From contig NC_044554.1 of assembly GCF_007565055.1 (NCBI RefSeq), forward strand, positions 141,731,463-141,795,462: a stretch of 64,000 nucleotides of DNA. Reading direction: 5' to 3'. The stretch is from Rhinopithecus roxellana. Taxonomy: Eukaryota; Chordata; Mammalia; Primates; Cercopithecidae. This document shows, one piece after another, positions 43,193 to 56,320 of the stretch (its first letter is position 1; each line of letters begins with the position of its first letter). The notes under the pieces were generated by a model. The model searched no databases and was not told the DNA's origin. It was given only the letters and a program-made list of their open reading frames with translations. A program made the translations under genes and the position numbers.

Positions 43193-45050
43193 GGAAAACT
43201 ATAAAAACTCTTATAAAAAAATCGAAAAAGAACTAGATAGTCCATCTTCATAAATAGGGAAACACAATATTGTCAAGATGTCAGTTCTTCCCAACTTGAT
43301 ACATAAATTGAATGTAATCCTAACCAAATCCCAGAAAGTTATTTTGTAGATGTTGGCAAAGTAATTCTTACGTCTATACAGGGAGGCAAAAGATCCAGAA
43401 CAGTCAACACAATATTGAAGTAGAAGAACAAAGTTGGAGGACTGAAACTACCCAAATTCAATACTCACAATAAGCTATAGTAATCACGACAGTGTGACAG
43501 TGGCAAAAGAACAGGTCAATAGATCAACAGAACAAAACAGAGAGCCCAGAAACAAACCCACATAAATATAGTCCACTGACCTTCGACAAACAGTGAAGGC
43601 AATACAGGGAGTAAAGATAGTGCTTTTAACAAATGGTGCTGGAACAACTAGACATCCACATATAAAAAAAAATTAATCTAGACAGACATTGTACCCTTCA
43701 CAAAAAGGAATTCAAAATAGATCACAGACCTAAGTGTAATATGCAAAATTACAAAACTCTTCGAAGACTGTGTAGGAGAAAATATACATGACCTTGGGTA
43801 CAGTCATGACTACATGCCAAATCAAAGACATAACTCATAAAATAAATAATTTGTAAGTTAGTCTTTATTAAAACTAAAAATTATGCTCTATGAGAGACAA
43901 TGCCAAGAAAATAAAAAAGATGAGCCACAATGTAAGAGAAAATATTTGCAAAAGATACATCTGAGAAAGTAGTGCTATCTAAAATATACAAAAAAAAAAA
44001 AAAAAAAAAAGAAAAAAAACCTCTTGAAACTCAACAATAAGAGAACAACCCAATGGAAAAAAATGGACCAAAGATCTTAACAGAGAAATAAGATACAGAT
44101 GGCAAATAAGCATATGAAATGAAAAGATGTTCCACACCATATAACATTAGAGAAATTCAAATTAAAACAAGATACCACTGCGCACCTACCAGAACAGCCC
44201 GTATCTAGAATACTGACACCACCAAAGATTGGCAAGAATATGAAGCAACAGGAACTCTCATTCATTGCTGTGGGGAATGCAAAATGTTAGTCACCTTGGA
44301 AGACAGTTTTCAGTTGTTTTTTTTTTTTAAAACATACTTTTATCATGTGATCCATTAATTATACTCCTTGGTATTTACCCAGAGTAGCGGAAAACTTATG
44401 TCCATGCAAAAATATGCACATTGTTTATAGCAGTTTTACTCATAATTGCCATAACCTGGAAGCAACCAAGATGTCCTTCAGTAGCAGAATGGATAAACTG
44501 TGGTACACTCAAACAATGAAATACTATCCAGAGTTAAAAAGAAATAAGCCATAAAGCCTTCAAAAAACATGGAGGAAACTTAAATGCCTTTTAACTGAAA
44601 GAAAACAATCTGAAAAGGCTACATACTATACAATTCCAATTACAAGACATTGTGGAAAAGGCAAAACTATGGATACAGTAAAAATATCTGGTTGGAAGGG
44701 GTTAAGTGGGAGGAAAGGATAAACAGGTACAGGTAGAGAAGACAAAATTTCAGGGGCAGTGAAAATCCTCTGTGTGATACTGTAATGGTTGATACATGTC
44801 ATCACACATGTTTCCAAATCCACAGAATGTACACCACCAAGAGCAAACCCTAATATAAACCATGGACTTTGGACAATTCTGATGTGTCGAGATAGGTTTG
44901 TCAATTGTAACAAGTGACCACTGTGATGGAGGATGTTGATAATGAGGGAGGCTGTGCATGTGCAGGGGCAGGGAGTACATGGGAAATGTCTGCACCTCTC
45001 TCTCATTTTGTTGTGATCCTAAAATTACTCTAAAAAAGTAATGTCTTTAA

Positions 45051-45225
45051 AAATTAATTAAAACTAAGTGAACTGAGAACAATTCATTCATTAGTCACAT
45101 GTTTCAAGGTTTAACAGCCACATGTGGCTTATGACTACCATATTGGACAGTGCAGATTATACAATATTTCCCTTGTCACAGAAAGTTCCATTGAACGTTA
45201 CTGCTCTAGTCCTTACTACTTTACA
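45051..45225 (+). mobile_element. Palindromic DNA-transposon relic, right half
   Basis: After the second copy of AAATTAATTAAAACT the element continues: gaactgagaacaattcattc, ttagtcacatgtttcaagg, and at 45118-45159 ccacatgtggcttatgacta plus ccatattggacagtgcagatta. Its complement aligns with 36130-36167, giving inverted arms. Confidence 0.75.
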
Positions 45226-45797
45226 TTTCCTATGAAAAAACTAAAGCCCAGAGTTATTGATCATATAATGAAACCTCTCTTGATGTGCTTTCTCATCGTG
45301 CTCTCTTGTCACCACACCACACTGTCCCCAAATAAGTTTTATGTGAGCAAAACTTTGGTAAACAATTATAGGAAAAACTGTGAGAAATGCATTTCCTGTT
45401 TATGACATGCCAAAGTGAATGAGAAATAACACTTTTATAATTTCATCATAAATTATAGGATTGATAGCAAAGGTAGTATTCATCTGCCAAAATAGCATGT
45501 TCTCATGAAACTGCTTCATAATCTTAAAAAAAGGGCTATGAAACTTTAATGGATATTTTTTTCCTAAATACATACACCTGTAAGAATTTACCTCTTATTT
45601 TTAAGTGGTAACAATTTAATACTGAATGCTTTATAAATGTCCATGTTGTGATAAAACAAAGTGATTCATTTAATTATACTTAAATTATAAGATTAAAAAT
45701 GGAAACTATCAATATGCTTTATATACGAGAAAATAATTCTCAAATTGTTTTAAACTATAATTCTCCAGTACTTGGATCCTCAAAATACCTTCATGTA
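45226..45797. other. AT-rich spacer
   Basis: No gene or named repeat recognised. Confidence 0.55.
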
Positions 45798-46151
45798 CAG
45801 ATGCTCCTCATTTTACAATGGGTTTACATCTAGAAAAACAAATTGTAAGTTAAAAATATTCTAAGTCAAAATGTATTTAATACACTTAACCTAGTGAATA
45901 CAGTAGCTCAGCCTCATCTACCTTAAACATTCTCAGAAGCCTTACATTAGCCTACAGTTGGGCAAAATCATCTATCAGAGAGCGTATTTTATGACAAGCA
46001 GTTAATGTCTCATTGAATACTATACTGAAAGTACAAAACAGAATGGTTATATTGGTACTTAAGGTGTGATTTCTATTGAATGCATATTGCTTTTGCACCA
46101 TCACAAAATCAAAAAATCATACATGGAACCACCGTAAGTCAGGACCATCTG
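45798..46151. mobile_element. Tigger-type (Tc1/mariner) nonautonomous element
   Basis: Opens cagatgctcctcattttaca and closes accgtaagtcaggaccatctg, imperfect inverted repeats of about 24 bp. Inside are cttaacctagtgaatacagt, cattagcctacagttgggc and gcttttgcaccatcacaaaa, matching Tigger-derived short elements. The flanking dinucleotides are TA on both sides (45796-45797 and 46152-46153), the expected target duplication. No transposase remains. Confidence 0.88.
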
Positions 46152-46153
46152 TA

Positions 46154-46569
46154 ATTAATCATATGTTTTTTTCTATATCTAAATCTACATATTTTCATCT
46201 GGTTCTAAAACTTCATGTAAATAATTGCAAACATATAGGTCAAGACATTATGATCGAGACCAAAAAGTTTTTTTCTCTTTACTTATTTACTGTTAACATG
46301 GAGGATCATGTGAGTGCCTATTTTCCCTGTAGTGATTACAGCTGACTTTAACACTCCATTGAGGCTTTGCAGTAATACTGGTGCTACTGCATTGTAATTC
46401 ATATTAGTTTACCGGGAAGGATTAAAAATGATTTAGTGATTAAACTTTCCTTACAGCGTTCTCCTGAAAAAAAAAAAAAAATGCTAAATTCTGATTCACA
46501 GGTGGGAAAAATGAAGTGCAACGCTGTGATTATCTAAGGGCTTGTTCAATATACCAGAACATGCAGCAA
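46154..46569. other. Unassigned spacer
   Basis: Nothing recognised. An A-run is at 46468-46482. Confidence 0.55.
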
Positions 46570-46790
46570 CTTGAGAGTCAGGAAATCTGGATTCAATGGC
46601 TCACAAATGACCACAAGCCATGTAAGACTCTTGGGCCTTAATTTTCAAATGTGTAAAATCAGTGTTATAGCTAAAGGACTCTGACAGATATAACATCTTA
46701 TGAATACACCTCGTATATATGTGAGTACCTTCATCTCCTAGGATATCAACCAGAGGGCTGGATTGTATGAAGTAGCTTGAGTGAAGTAGC
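46570..46790 (-). mobile_element. MIR, antisense
   Basis: gagagtcaggaaatctggattc, ccacaagccatgtaagac, cttgggccttaattttcaaatg and gtaaaatcagtgttatagc follow the reversed MIR order. Confidence 0.72.
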
Positions 46791-47670
46791 ATGATTGTAA
46801 CATTTGAAGATGCAGTGTCTTTCATTTTAACCCTTCCTTTCCATCCTTTTCCACCATTCAGGGTATCTCCTGAGAGAGATTGAAGAAACTTAGATTTTAT
46901 CTCTTACCCTTTAGTGTAGACATTTCAGTTATTTTAAGTTTGCTTCCTTCTTTGCTTCTGTATCATCCAAGTTTTTATTTCTTGTCTTTTTTTGTTTGTT
47001 TGTTTGTTTTAGTCACTTTTCTTTTTCTTAGGGGCTTTTTTCTGAACCGTGTAGTGATCCTCAGCAGTGATCTTACATGATAGGTATAGCATGAAAAACT
47101 GATCAAGGAGCAGAGGCTGCACATGAGTGGGCTACGTCAGTGGGGCTCTGACTGGCCTGATTCATGGGTGATCCCAAGTGTAACATCTGCAGACTCTTTC
47201 TCTTGGAATACACAGTTTCTCCACAGATTTATTTTCCCAACTATTCCCAGGACAATTATTTTCTGAAAAAACTGCCCCCTCCCGATGAGGGAAAAGGCCT
47301 GAGTGGAGTTTTCTCCTCTTTGCCTGTGCTACTGACCTGTGAAAAGCAAAAGGAAAGATGGTCCCACAAACAAATGAATCCTACCCAATTAAGTTCCAGA
47401 TAAGAGTTTCTGGACTTTATTTTGGTCCCCAGAAATAGTAAAATAAAAAATAAAAAATAAAAAAAGTTGGGGCTTCATAACCAGATCATTCTGCCTCCAG
47501 TATGTACTTGCTTAACCACCTATTGCTTCTCACATCTAATTCATCTCTCCTCATCACAATCTCCCTCCAGTTCTTGAACCCATATTACCTCTCTTTCATT
47601 TCTCCCTTAATGTGTCTATTTTCCATGTGTTTTGTTCCTCAATGCAATCTGAAGGACATGATCCCCAGAC
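46791..47670. other. Unassigned spacer
   Basis: No gene recognised. Pyrimidine-rich text at 47500-47640 might be an old L2 fragment but is too weak to call. Confidence 0.5.
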
Positions 47671-47859
47671 CAGTGGTTCTTAAACTTCAGTGAGCATGAA
47701 CGTCACTTGGAGGGTGCAGAAGCATAGAGCGTTGGGCCCTGCCATCAGAGATTCTGATTCAGTAGGTCTGAGATGGAGCCTGAAGATGGTATTTCTAATA
47801 AGCTCTCCTCAGATGATGCGTATGCTGCTGATCCAGAGACCATACTCTGAGAACAATAG
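47671..47859 (+). mobile_element. MER5A-type hAT-Charlie element, near complete
   Basis: cagtggttcttaaacttcag at the left, ggccctgccatcagagattc, tgattcagtaggtctgagatg and gatgcgtatgctgctgatcc inside, and actctgagaaca at the right. Length of 189 bp matches the full nonautonomous element. The termini are imperfect inverted repeats. I could not see a clean 8-bp target duplication. Confidence 0.9.
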
Positions 47860-49119
47860 ACAAAGAGTCTATATTCATCGAAAGATCATAAGGCAGAGAA
47901 GTAACAAATGACTTCAAGCTATAGCCCTGGTGGGAAGAGAGCTTCGAATATCATTTCTGCTTGGTTGGGTTAACATTTATTGAAAGCTTTATTCAATTAT
48001 GATTTAAGGCAATACTGCCTTTAATATTGAAGGCTAATTTTCATTTTCCTACTTTTAACTTTTTATTCGTTCAACATGCCTTTTAGTGAATAAGATTAGA
48101 GATAGGAATATGCTGTTCAGGAAAAGAAAATAGTGTGGGAAAGGCAGAATATGGGAAACAATGAGGTGGTTTTCAGGATGTGTAAGTGCCCAATTTGTTG
48201 AATAATACACACACACACACACACACACGTACACATACACATCCTGCTGGTTCAGTTTCTCTGGGGAACACTAACATAGTAAGAGAGGAAAATTGTGTAT
48301 ATGTGTGTGTGTGATAGCACATGTATGAAGAGCTAGCACATGTGTAGACATAGATGCATATGCGTTAGCTCTTACATAAATGCACACATACATGCTAATT
48401 ATTCACATATGTGTTAGGAAACATATGTATATATGTATATTTACATATATTAACATGGATAATGTGTATAAAGCACAATGGTTTGAATTAACATTTTAAT
48501 AATAGCAGACATTTGAATAAGGAGTTACAGGAAAAGAACTCAAGCTTAAGTGACATGGAGGCAATAGCATGATGAGCAAAAATAGCAAAATCAAAAGGAG
48601 TACTTATTTGGGAATAGGAGGCAAGGCAGTACAATGAATTCAGGTTTATTTTGGAACATGCTACATTTGATTTACTAAATGGATCGCCAGAAAGGAAATT
48701 TAGGTAGTGAGAAGTGAAAGATTAGTAATGCATAATAAAATAATTGGGGAGGAAAGCAACATCTAAATTCCAAAATACCTGGAATAAAACTGTCAAGATT
48801 TTTAACGCATAAATATGTATACTTCTGTTAACAAATATTAAGGAAAGACTAAAATTTTAATGGAATGGATAGAGCAAATTCTGTATTTTAACAGTAGCTT
48901 CTGCCAGTGCTTCTATTAAAGCATAGGCAATTATGTGTTATGAGTTTATAATACATTACTTATATTTTTCATTTTTGTAATGCTTAAGGTGAACTGCTAC
49001 TTCATAAAAGTGAGTTCATGTGTCAGGTGTCAAGTATTACTAAGCAGAATAGTGTTAATGTTGAACTACCAAAGAAGTAAAAACTTATGGTCATACATAC
49101 CTATGTATAATTTGTTACA
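47860..49119. other. Spacer with CA/TG microsatellites
   Basis: (CA)n at 48206-48240 and TG-rich text at about 48292-48320. Scattered tatatgt/acacatac words to 48430. No gene recognised. Confidence 0.6.
48206..48240. repeat. (CA)n microsatellite
   Basis: About twelve uninterrupted CA units, then gtacacatacac. Confidence 0.93.
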
Positions 49120-49300
49120 GTGATCATCCACTGTATGCCAGACTCTGTGGTATTTACTCTAGTTCTTCCTCAGAATATACCTGCTGGGTAAGTGTTTCTT
49201 CCCTAATCTATCCATGAGGCTCTAACTAATGCCCTTGAGCACAAACAGCTAGTAAGGATCCAGTTTGATCAGAACCCAAACTCTATGTGGTTTTGACAAC
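49120..49300 (+). mobile_element. MIR fragment
   Basis: tccactgtatgccagactctg, ctatccatgaggctctaac, gagcacaaacagctagtaag and gatcagaacccaaactctatg follow the MIR consensus. Confidence 0.75.
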
Positions 49301-50108
49301 ACTTAGGTGTGTGGAATAGTTAACAGAAGAGATTTTTTTTCACCCGATGATTATCAAAATTAAGCATTTCTATTGGTTAGAAATGCCTCAAGAGCATTCT
49401 GTGGCTAAGGGTTTTGTATTCTTTTTGGGTTCTGCTCAGTCACAGAGGAAGTTGTAATAAAAGTTCTCTCATGGAAAGACACTTAATTTTACTTCAGCTA
49501 CTGTCTCCTCCCACTCACTATAAAAAGTTTATGTACCACAGACCATAAAGGATACAACCGAAGACAGAGACTCACAGAACAGAGTTGATGTAATCTGTGC
49601 TCTGCAAACACTCTTCCTATACGCCATTTGTGGAAAAGCACAATAACTTTTCAGACATCTGTTTTTGAGGTTACAAAATCCGAAAACATCTACAGACTTC
49701 AAATAACTTTGTAAAATTTAACGCAATCTGCCATATTGGACACTAATATCAGTCAAAATGTATTATCTTAAAGCAACCTTTTCTTCTTCTATATATTATT
49801 TGGACAATTATTCCATTATCCATTTGTCTAGCACTGAGCATATTTACTGTACCTAGGGATGCTCCCTAGAGCTAAAATAACATTACAAATTGAACAAGAT
49901 TGCATACTTACTGTCCTTTCACATGTTCAAGCTTTAACAAAAACCAGGATAAAAGCCTTTGAAGATAGTCCAGAATCTTGTAACAGAAAGGGATGTGTTA
50001 GAAATTCAGCTTCCTGAGGTGGTGGAGCTCCAGAAGCTCCTGGAGCTCTGTGCTAAGTTACAATTTGGCTAAGGGGCAGGGCAGGCAAGCGACTGCTTAC
50101 AAAAAGCA

Positions 50109-50180
50109 CTATAAAAGGTGGAAGCTGACTCCCAACCAAGAACCTAATCTGTTCCTGCTCAGTGATCTCTCATAGGTTAG
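50109..50180 (+). promoter_or_regulatory. Candidate TATA promoter and short first exon
   Basis: TATAAAAG at 50110-50117 lies in a locally GC-richer stretch (gctaaggggcagggcaggc at about 50068). A start site would be expected near 50140. The sequence then reads ctctcatag followed by gttagt at 50176, a plausible though weak splice donor, giving a first exon of roughly 35 bases. No downstream coding exon is recognised. TATA-like words are common in AT-rich DNA, so this is a hypothesis. Confidence 0.25.
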
Positions 50181-51139
50181 TCTATTTTTTTCTCTAGATG
50201 AAATATCATAAATTTCACCTACTCTTGGGAAAAACATTCCATACTTCAAAATTACCAAAAGAAAAAACTTACAAAAACAAAGCACAAATACATGCTTTAA
50301 AAATACTTACTAAGTAAGTAAATCAAGTAGAATATAAAACCACTTTGTAAATGCCCTTCAAGGTGGATGATACACAAGCAGAAACGACAAACCTATTTAG
50401 AAGGCAAATCCAGTGAAATTGGGAGTGTATATTCCTCCAGCGTCAACCTTTAAGAATACAGACATTTCTGTTTGCACCAGGGTCAAAATTAGGTTTATTA
50501 TAAATTTGCTATGTATTAAAAACGTTGAAAGCTTTTGAATTGGTAAATGCCAGAGATAGGCTTGCTCTTAAGGTCTGCAGGGCCTGAGACCTGCATGTTG
50601 CCTGTGAGACTATTTTAAAGCTACTAATCAAGCTGGCGTTGTGGCCTGGTTCTCACTAGGCCCCTTGAAGACTATTTCTGTACTAACCCTTGAAGCTGAT
50701 GCTCAAGAGGCATCGCTCTCCCCTGGGCTGCACCACTCCCTGAAAACCTGATTAGCAATCTGGATCTGCTGGCACAGGCCAAGGCAAAGGCCAGTCCAGT
50801 GCCCAGGATGCCCAGCTCTCACTGCAGTTGCCAGAACTCTGAATGGGACTGACCCACTCAGGCTCCCTAGAGAGTCACAGGCGCAGAGTCTCCTCCCACT
50901 CTCCTCGCCTTTCCAACTCAAGATTTCTAGGCCATTCTAATCACATCCAAAGTTAAACCACCCCTGCACAGGGAGAGGTGGAATTCAGTTATGAAAAATC
51001 TGGTCTGACTAAACCTCACTTTGGGTGATTTGAGGCAGTCAGCTTAAAACAAGAGCAGATCCCTTCCCTTGGCCTTCAGGACAGGGGCTGTGATTTTCTC
51101 CCCTTCTCTGTTCAACCTTCTCCCTACTGCCCCTGTGCA

Positions 51140-51157
51140 TGTGTGTGTACACACACA
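51140..51157. repeat. Perfect 18-bp TG/CA palindrome
   Basis: TGTGTGTGTACACACACA is self-complementary; short microsatellite junction. Confidence 0.9.
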
Positions 51158-52389
51158 GGCACACAGATTTCTCTCAGCTCTGTGTCCTCTATCTAGAGGT
51201 CGAGATCTGGTTTCAAACATTCTTCCCAAATAATTATGTCTGTTTACACAACCAGTTATCAGACTTTCAAAAATTTTCCTTAAAAGATCAAAAAGAAAAA
51301 AGTCTTTGTATTTTCGTATTTAGGATATGCATTGCTCCTCTGAAGCCTGGACTGACTTTAGGAGATTCCCCTTGCTTATATTTTAATACTATCTTCATTA
51401 ATTTTCCCTAGCTAAAGCAAGACTCAATTCAATTACATCTGCAAGAGAAACGTATAATTGACTAATTGTCATTTCAAATGCAGTTGTATTGTTTCTCATT
51501 ATGCAGTATTTGTTCTAAAGCCTTTCAAATCTTTTTCTTTAAGTTTTAGAGCATCTTTTTCATGTTTTATTTTATTGGGATAAGAAGGCAACATAAGATC
51601 TACCCTCTTAGCAAATTTTTAAGTGTACAATACAGTCTTGTTGACTATAGGTACAATGCTGTAAAGCAGATCTGGAGAGAAAGGCAGAGCATCTTATTAC
51701 CTCTTTATGGTTAGATTGAGCTTTGGAAAGAACAGAATATGCCACTCAGCATTCCCCTTTCCAGCAGAGATTCACCCCTCTCCATTTCATGCAGTTCTCT
51801 TGGGATAGTCAGTCGTGGAGCTTGACCTGAGCACTGGCACCTGGAACAGGAATGTGACCAAGGATTGGACAACCTGAGTATTTCATGCCCTGTAGCATGA
51901 CTGGGTCATGACAAACTAAGTTAATCTGACAGAGATACTGAGAAAAGTTATGTTCTCTTCCTCAAGAATCAAAAGTATGTAGAATTAGGAAGGTCAGCTG
52001 CCATCTTATTGGCTTGTGGAAAAAACCTTTCTGGAATTGAAGCCAAACAGAAGCAGGGAGAGATGAGAGATAATGTTCTAGCGACAACGTTTAGATCTCT
52101 GAATTCAGCTATGTCCATTTGCAAAAGTCAATAAATACTTTGATTTGGCTTAGTTTGAATTGGATTTGTGTCACTTGCAACAAAACGTGACTGGAAAATA
52201 GCATTTCATTCTGAAAGCAACAATTCCATCTGATCCCTGGCAAATCCACACAGATCTCAAAAGCACATCATCTTACAAAATAAACTTGTTTTCCTCTCCC
52301 ATATTCCATGTCACCAACAAACAAAAGACAAAAAACACTCTCACTTGACATTTTGCTTACATTAATACTGCCACATATACACCCGAAAA

Positions 52390-52960
52390 TGCTTGAACCC
52401 ATCCTCTCCTGTTTTTCCATTTTTGATGCTTAATATATAATCTCAATATATTTTTGGCTAACCTATTGCAATAATCTTTTCCTAACTGCTCTCCCCTACC
52501 TCCAGTTTTTCCCACATCCAACTGTATTTCAGTTGTTGCCAGAGTGAAATTTCTAAAGTGTACATTTAAACAGGTGACACCCACATGAGCAATTTCAATA
52601 GCCCATTACTGCCTAAAAGATAAAGTTCTAATTACATAGTATATCCATAGCTCCTTTATAGCTTGGTTTCAGACTCCACACTTCTAACCCAGTCTCCTGC
52701 CACTACTACCCTGCAAATAATCTGTGTTCCATACATAACAAATTATCTCTGTTCCTTGAACACACTAGTTGTTCGCATATAATGTTTCTCCTTTGCCTGG
52801 AAAGATCTTGTCAACATTTGGCCCTATCAGAAAATTATGTGCCTTCTGAGACTCAGTTGAATTTTGCTTCCCTCTGGTAGATTTAAGGTTCTATATTATC
52901 TAAAAATCCTCAGTCCTTCTGCTTTATAAGCTTAGTATTCTATTTGTACCCTTTTTTCTT
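52390..52960 (+). mobile_element. LINE-2 fragment
   Basis: gttgttgccagagtgaaattt, cccattactgcctaaaagat, ctttatagcttggtttcag, ctcctgccactactaccctg, ctttgcctggaaagatctt and ccttctgagactcagttg follow the L2 3' region in sense orientation. Confidence 0.8.
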
Positions 52961-55900
52961 AAATTCACTTGGAAAATCAGTGAGGTATGTCACAAGGGAA
53001 CAGGAAGTAGTAATGTGTCCAAGAACTTTGCAGCAAAGAGGCAATGTTTATTATCTATTGTCCTGGGAGCCAAGGCAAATGCAAAAATTTAAATCTTTTG
53101 ATCCTGTACTATTTGGCTGGCTCAATATATCCATGGATTACATACTTGTTCTATAAGAGAAGCCCTAAATATGCACTGGTATTTGCTGAAATCATAGAGG
53201 ACACGCCATGTTGTTTAGGGCCTGCCCCCTTCAGTATAACTTCTTTCCTAGGGCCCAACTGGTAACTTTGTTACAAAAAAAAAATTAGGGATTTTCCTGT
53301 GTTTTCACAAGCGTCTTGCTTTGGGCATTTCCTCAAGGTCTCTGGCATAGATTATTTTGCTGGCTGTCTCTACTTCAAGCTACTTTGTAGAGTTTACCTA
53401 TTGTAGCCAACCCACTGGAACTCTCTCCTTGTGCATTCCCCCACTGCTTATTACTGACGAGAGCCTCCTTTTAAGTCTGGTTAACAAGAAATATGGATGT
53501 TAGCTTGGCTATGAGCACACTTTTAAAGGCCCGACAGTGATCATGAAATCCAGCCAGATATTTTTTTTTTTTTTCAGTTACTTAGCACTTCTTCCTAAGT
53601 CTTGTGTTTTAGCCTCTAAATGGAAGGAAACAAAAGTTCCTGTTTATTTCTCTAAAGTGCCTGCCTGCAACACTGATTTGTTCATTTTGAACCAGAGAAT
53701 AGCCAAAGCCAGCAATAGTGAGACTTACTCATTTAAAAAGGTTATTTCGGTCCATCTCAGCAGCCTGGCTCCTTGAGGCTTTCCAAGGCAACAATACCTG
53801 GGTAAAGGTGGCTTATCATTCACTCCTTGATTGCATGATGCTTAATGCTGAATTTTTAGACATAGGTGTTCTAAGAAACCCTCAATGCCCAGGCAAGACA
53901 TGCTGAATATATTCTGTGCATTCTGGTAAATACATCAAGGTAATAATTACTTCCACATTTCCCCTTTTAAACACACATTTTTTACTCAGGGCCACAGTTT
54001 GCCCTTACATACACCCAATGCATTTCAGATTTCTCTGTAATTTAAAGAAAAAGCATTGCTGAGGTGAGCCAAATTTATATATGAGCTCTTTGTGTAAGCT
54101 ATTTCAGAGCTGCAAAGGCTATGTCCCCACGCTTATATACAGTTTGTTTCCTCAAAATGGCTTTCTGCCATCAACTGGAATACCTTTCTTACAGTACCCC
54201 AGATCCCAATATGAAAAGCATTGACTAATTTTTTTATTATTTTTTTTTAAAGAAAGAGTTCTTATGTATGTTTCTAAAACAGGAGGGCTGGTTTGCATTT
54301 TTGAGATCCTCAATCTGAACATAATAAAAAAGTTGATACATTGGGGGGAAAATAGTGACTTGTAATGCCAGTGGAAAGAATGGGCTAATTTTCTTGCTTT
54401 GGAAGCAAGGTAGGAGGGCATATATAATTTTTATTTTATGGTATGGAAACTGAAGACAAAAAGTATTATTACATGTCTCTATGAAGCAAAGCAAATGTAA
54501 CAAAACATACATTTGGAATATTATTTATAAAAGAATTCACCTCTGTTATATGCATTTCTTCCTTATGCATACCATATATATAGTATATACTATATATATA
54601 TAGTTTTATAAAACTTTGAAATCTTCACTATGATTACCAATTAGGTTATCATTTATAAATTCTGTTCAGTATTGATAATGTCTTTTCAAAGCGACAATTG
54701 TTCATCTACAAGCATTTTTGTTTTATTTACATTTCAGACTGACTTTAATATTTTTTTCATCACAGGTTTTCAATGTAGAACTATGTTTCTTAATTTCAAC
54801 TGCTTCTTCTAATTGTATTTGATTTGAGAACGTTTGGGACTTGATTTTTGGAAGTGGGTTTCTTTGTGCATTGTTTTTACATTTTTCTAAAACAGCCAAC
54901 AGTTTATAGATGTATTGGGAAGTCACCAGGTTTTACTGCGTTTCTTACTTTTATCCATACTTTCTATTAAAATACCAATTTAAAATAACTCAAAATGCTG
55001 TCTGTGGTTTTGGAGACATTAAACTTAAGTGCATCTTGTGAATCAAATACATGTCTCTGCAGAGACAATCAAAAAGAAAAAGCAATTGAAAACTCAAGTA
55101 CAATGTTGTTATGTTTTATTATAAAGAGTATTTAAAAAGCCAGATATTGTGGTGCCAGATACATTACTTTAATGGTTAACTTCTTGGCATCTCGTCAAAA
55201 GGTAGAATTTGTATCTGGAAAAGCTTGATGAAAAAAAAAAATGTCATAGCTTTAATTTTACTGCCTCAGACTACACAAAATTGTCTGTTCAAGTTTTACC
55301 TGCATAACTCTGTGAACAGTCCTGTGTTCAGCACCATCCATGGAGGTTTGTGAAGGAAGTTATCCAGGAACACAAAAAACAGTCATTTTGGTCTTTCCTT
55401 AGATTGTTTGCATAAGTTCAAAATTAAAAATGACTTTTGACTACCTTAACATGAATTAAATTCAAACCTAGACTTAACTGACCTATTCTCCAAAGGAGAA
55501 GTCTGAAATTCCATGAATTCTCAGGATTTTTGCAGGCTTTGTATGAGTAAATCAAAAGACTCAGGAATTTCTTTTATAGTATACATTCCTTTAATCACAT
55601 TTATTCTTCTCTATTGTAATTAAGATATTCATATCTGACTTCCCAGTAGGCAGAGGGACAATCAGAAGAACAGGGACAGTATCTTTGTATCTTTAGCATC
55701 AAAATCAATGCAACTTGTAAATGTGAAGAATTCAAATGTGAAGACTTATCTGTAAAACAGGTCAATGCCACATAGCAGTAGGGACGTGTCATAAGTGAAA
55801 ACATTTATGTCTGGCATTCAATGGATGCCCCTTCTCTTTCTTTCCCTGAGTAGTTAGTGGTCTATTCTCTGTAAATTACTCAAATGTATTTTTCTTCCTG

Positions 55901-56084
55901 TGTAATTTGCCTTAGTTGATCCTTCATACAGCAATGTAAAAAAGATTTTACCCAAGGAATGAGGAGAAAGAGAAGAGGTAGCTACTAAATGTTGAGCATT
56001 TACTTTCTCTTTGAGATAAACAATAGTGCCTCACTTGGGTTGATGCTTCCAGTTGTTTCTAGTCCCATAGTTTTTCTTTGGAAG
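52961..56084. other. Long unassigned stretch
   Basis: No gene or confident repeat body recognised. Simple TA sequence at 54575-54606, a T-run at about 53561-53574 and an A-run at about 55228-55240. Open frames of 60-91 codons lack recognisable domains. Confidence 0.5.
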
Positions 56085-56320
56085 AGAGTGTAGTCAAATG
56101 ACTAAATGCTTTGACCCTGGAAGCATGTTGAAAGTGTTCAAATGCCAGGGTTTTAAAGTCCTGTGCACTTGGGAAAATGATGAGTCCTCTCTAAGCTTTA
56201 ATTTTCCCTGGAAAACTTGAATAAATGTTAACCTACATCATCAGGTAGTAGAGAGGATCAAATAAGATTGAAGCAAGTAAAATGTTTATCTTAGACTCTG
56301 GCACATGGTAAGATTTGTTA
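56085..56320 (-). mobile_element. MIR, antisense
   Basis: gtcaaatgactaaatgctttg, aaatgccagggttttaaagtc, cttgggaaaatgatgagtcc, taattttccctgg and gagaggatcaaataagattg match reversed MIR. Confidence 0.72.

Larger units (their letters stand above)
49301..52389. other. Low-repeat stretch with possible promoter
   Basis: About 3 kb in which I recognise no Alu, L1 or LTR, unusual for this window. It holds a TATA-type site near 49513 (cactataaaaag) and a better one at 50110. Otherwise unassigned. Confidence 0.45.

Noticed and set aside
44626..45006. 126-codon minus-strand frame
   Set aside because: Runs antisense to the L1M 3' region.
47500..47640. Possible L2 fragment in pyrimidine-rich text
   Set aside because: Too few collinear matches to separate it from simple pyrimidine bias.
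50198..50320. ATG after a pyrimidine tract and AG at 50197, opening a 39-codon frame
   Set aside because: The gap to the putative donor is only about 22 bases, far too short for an intron, and the peptide resembles nothing I know.
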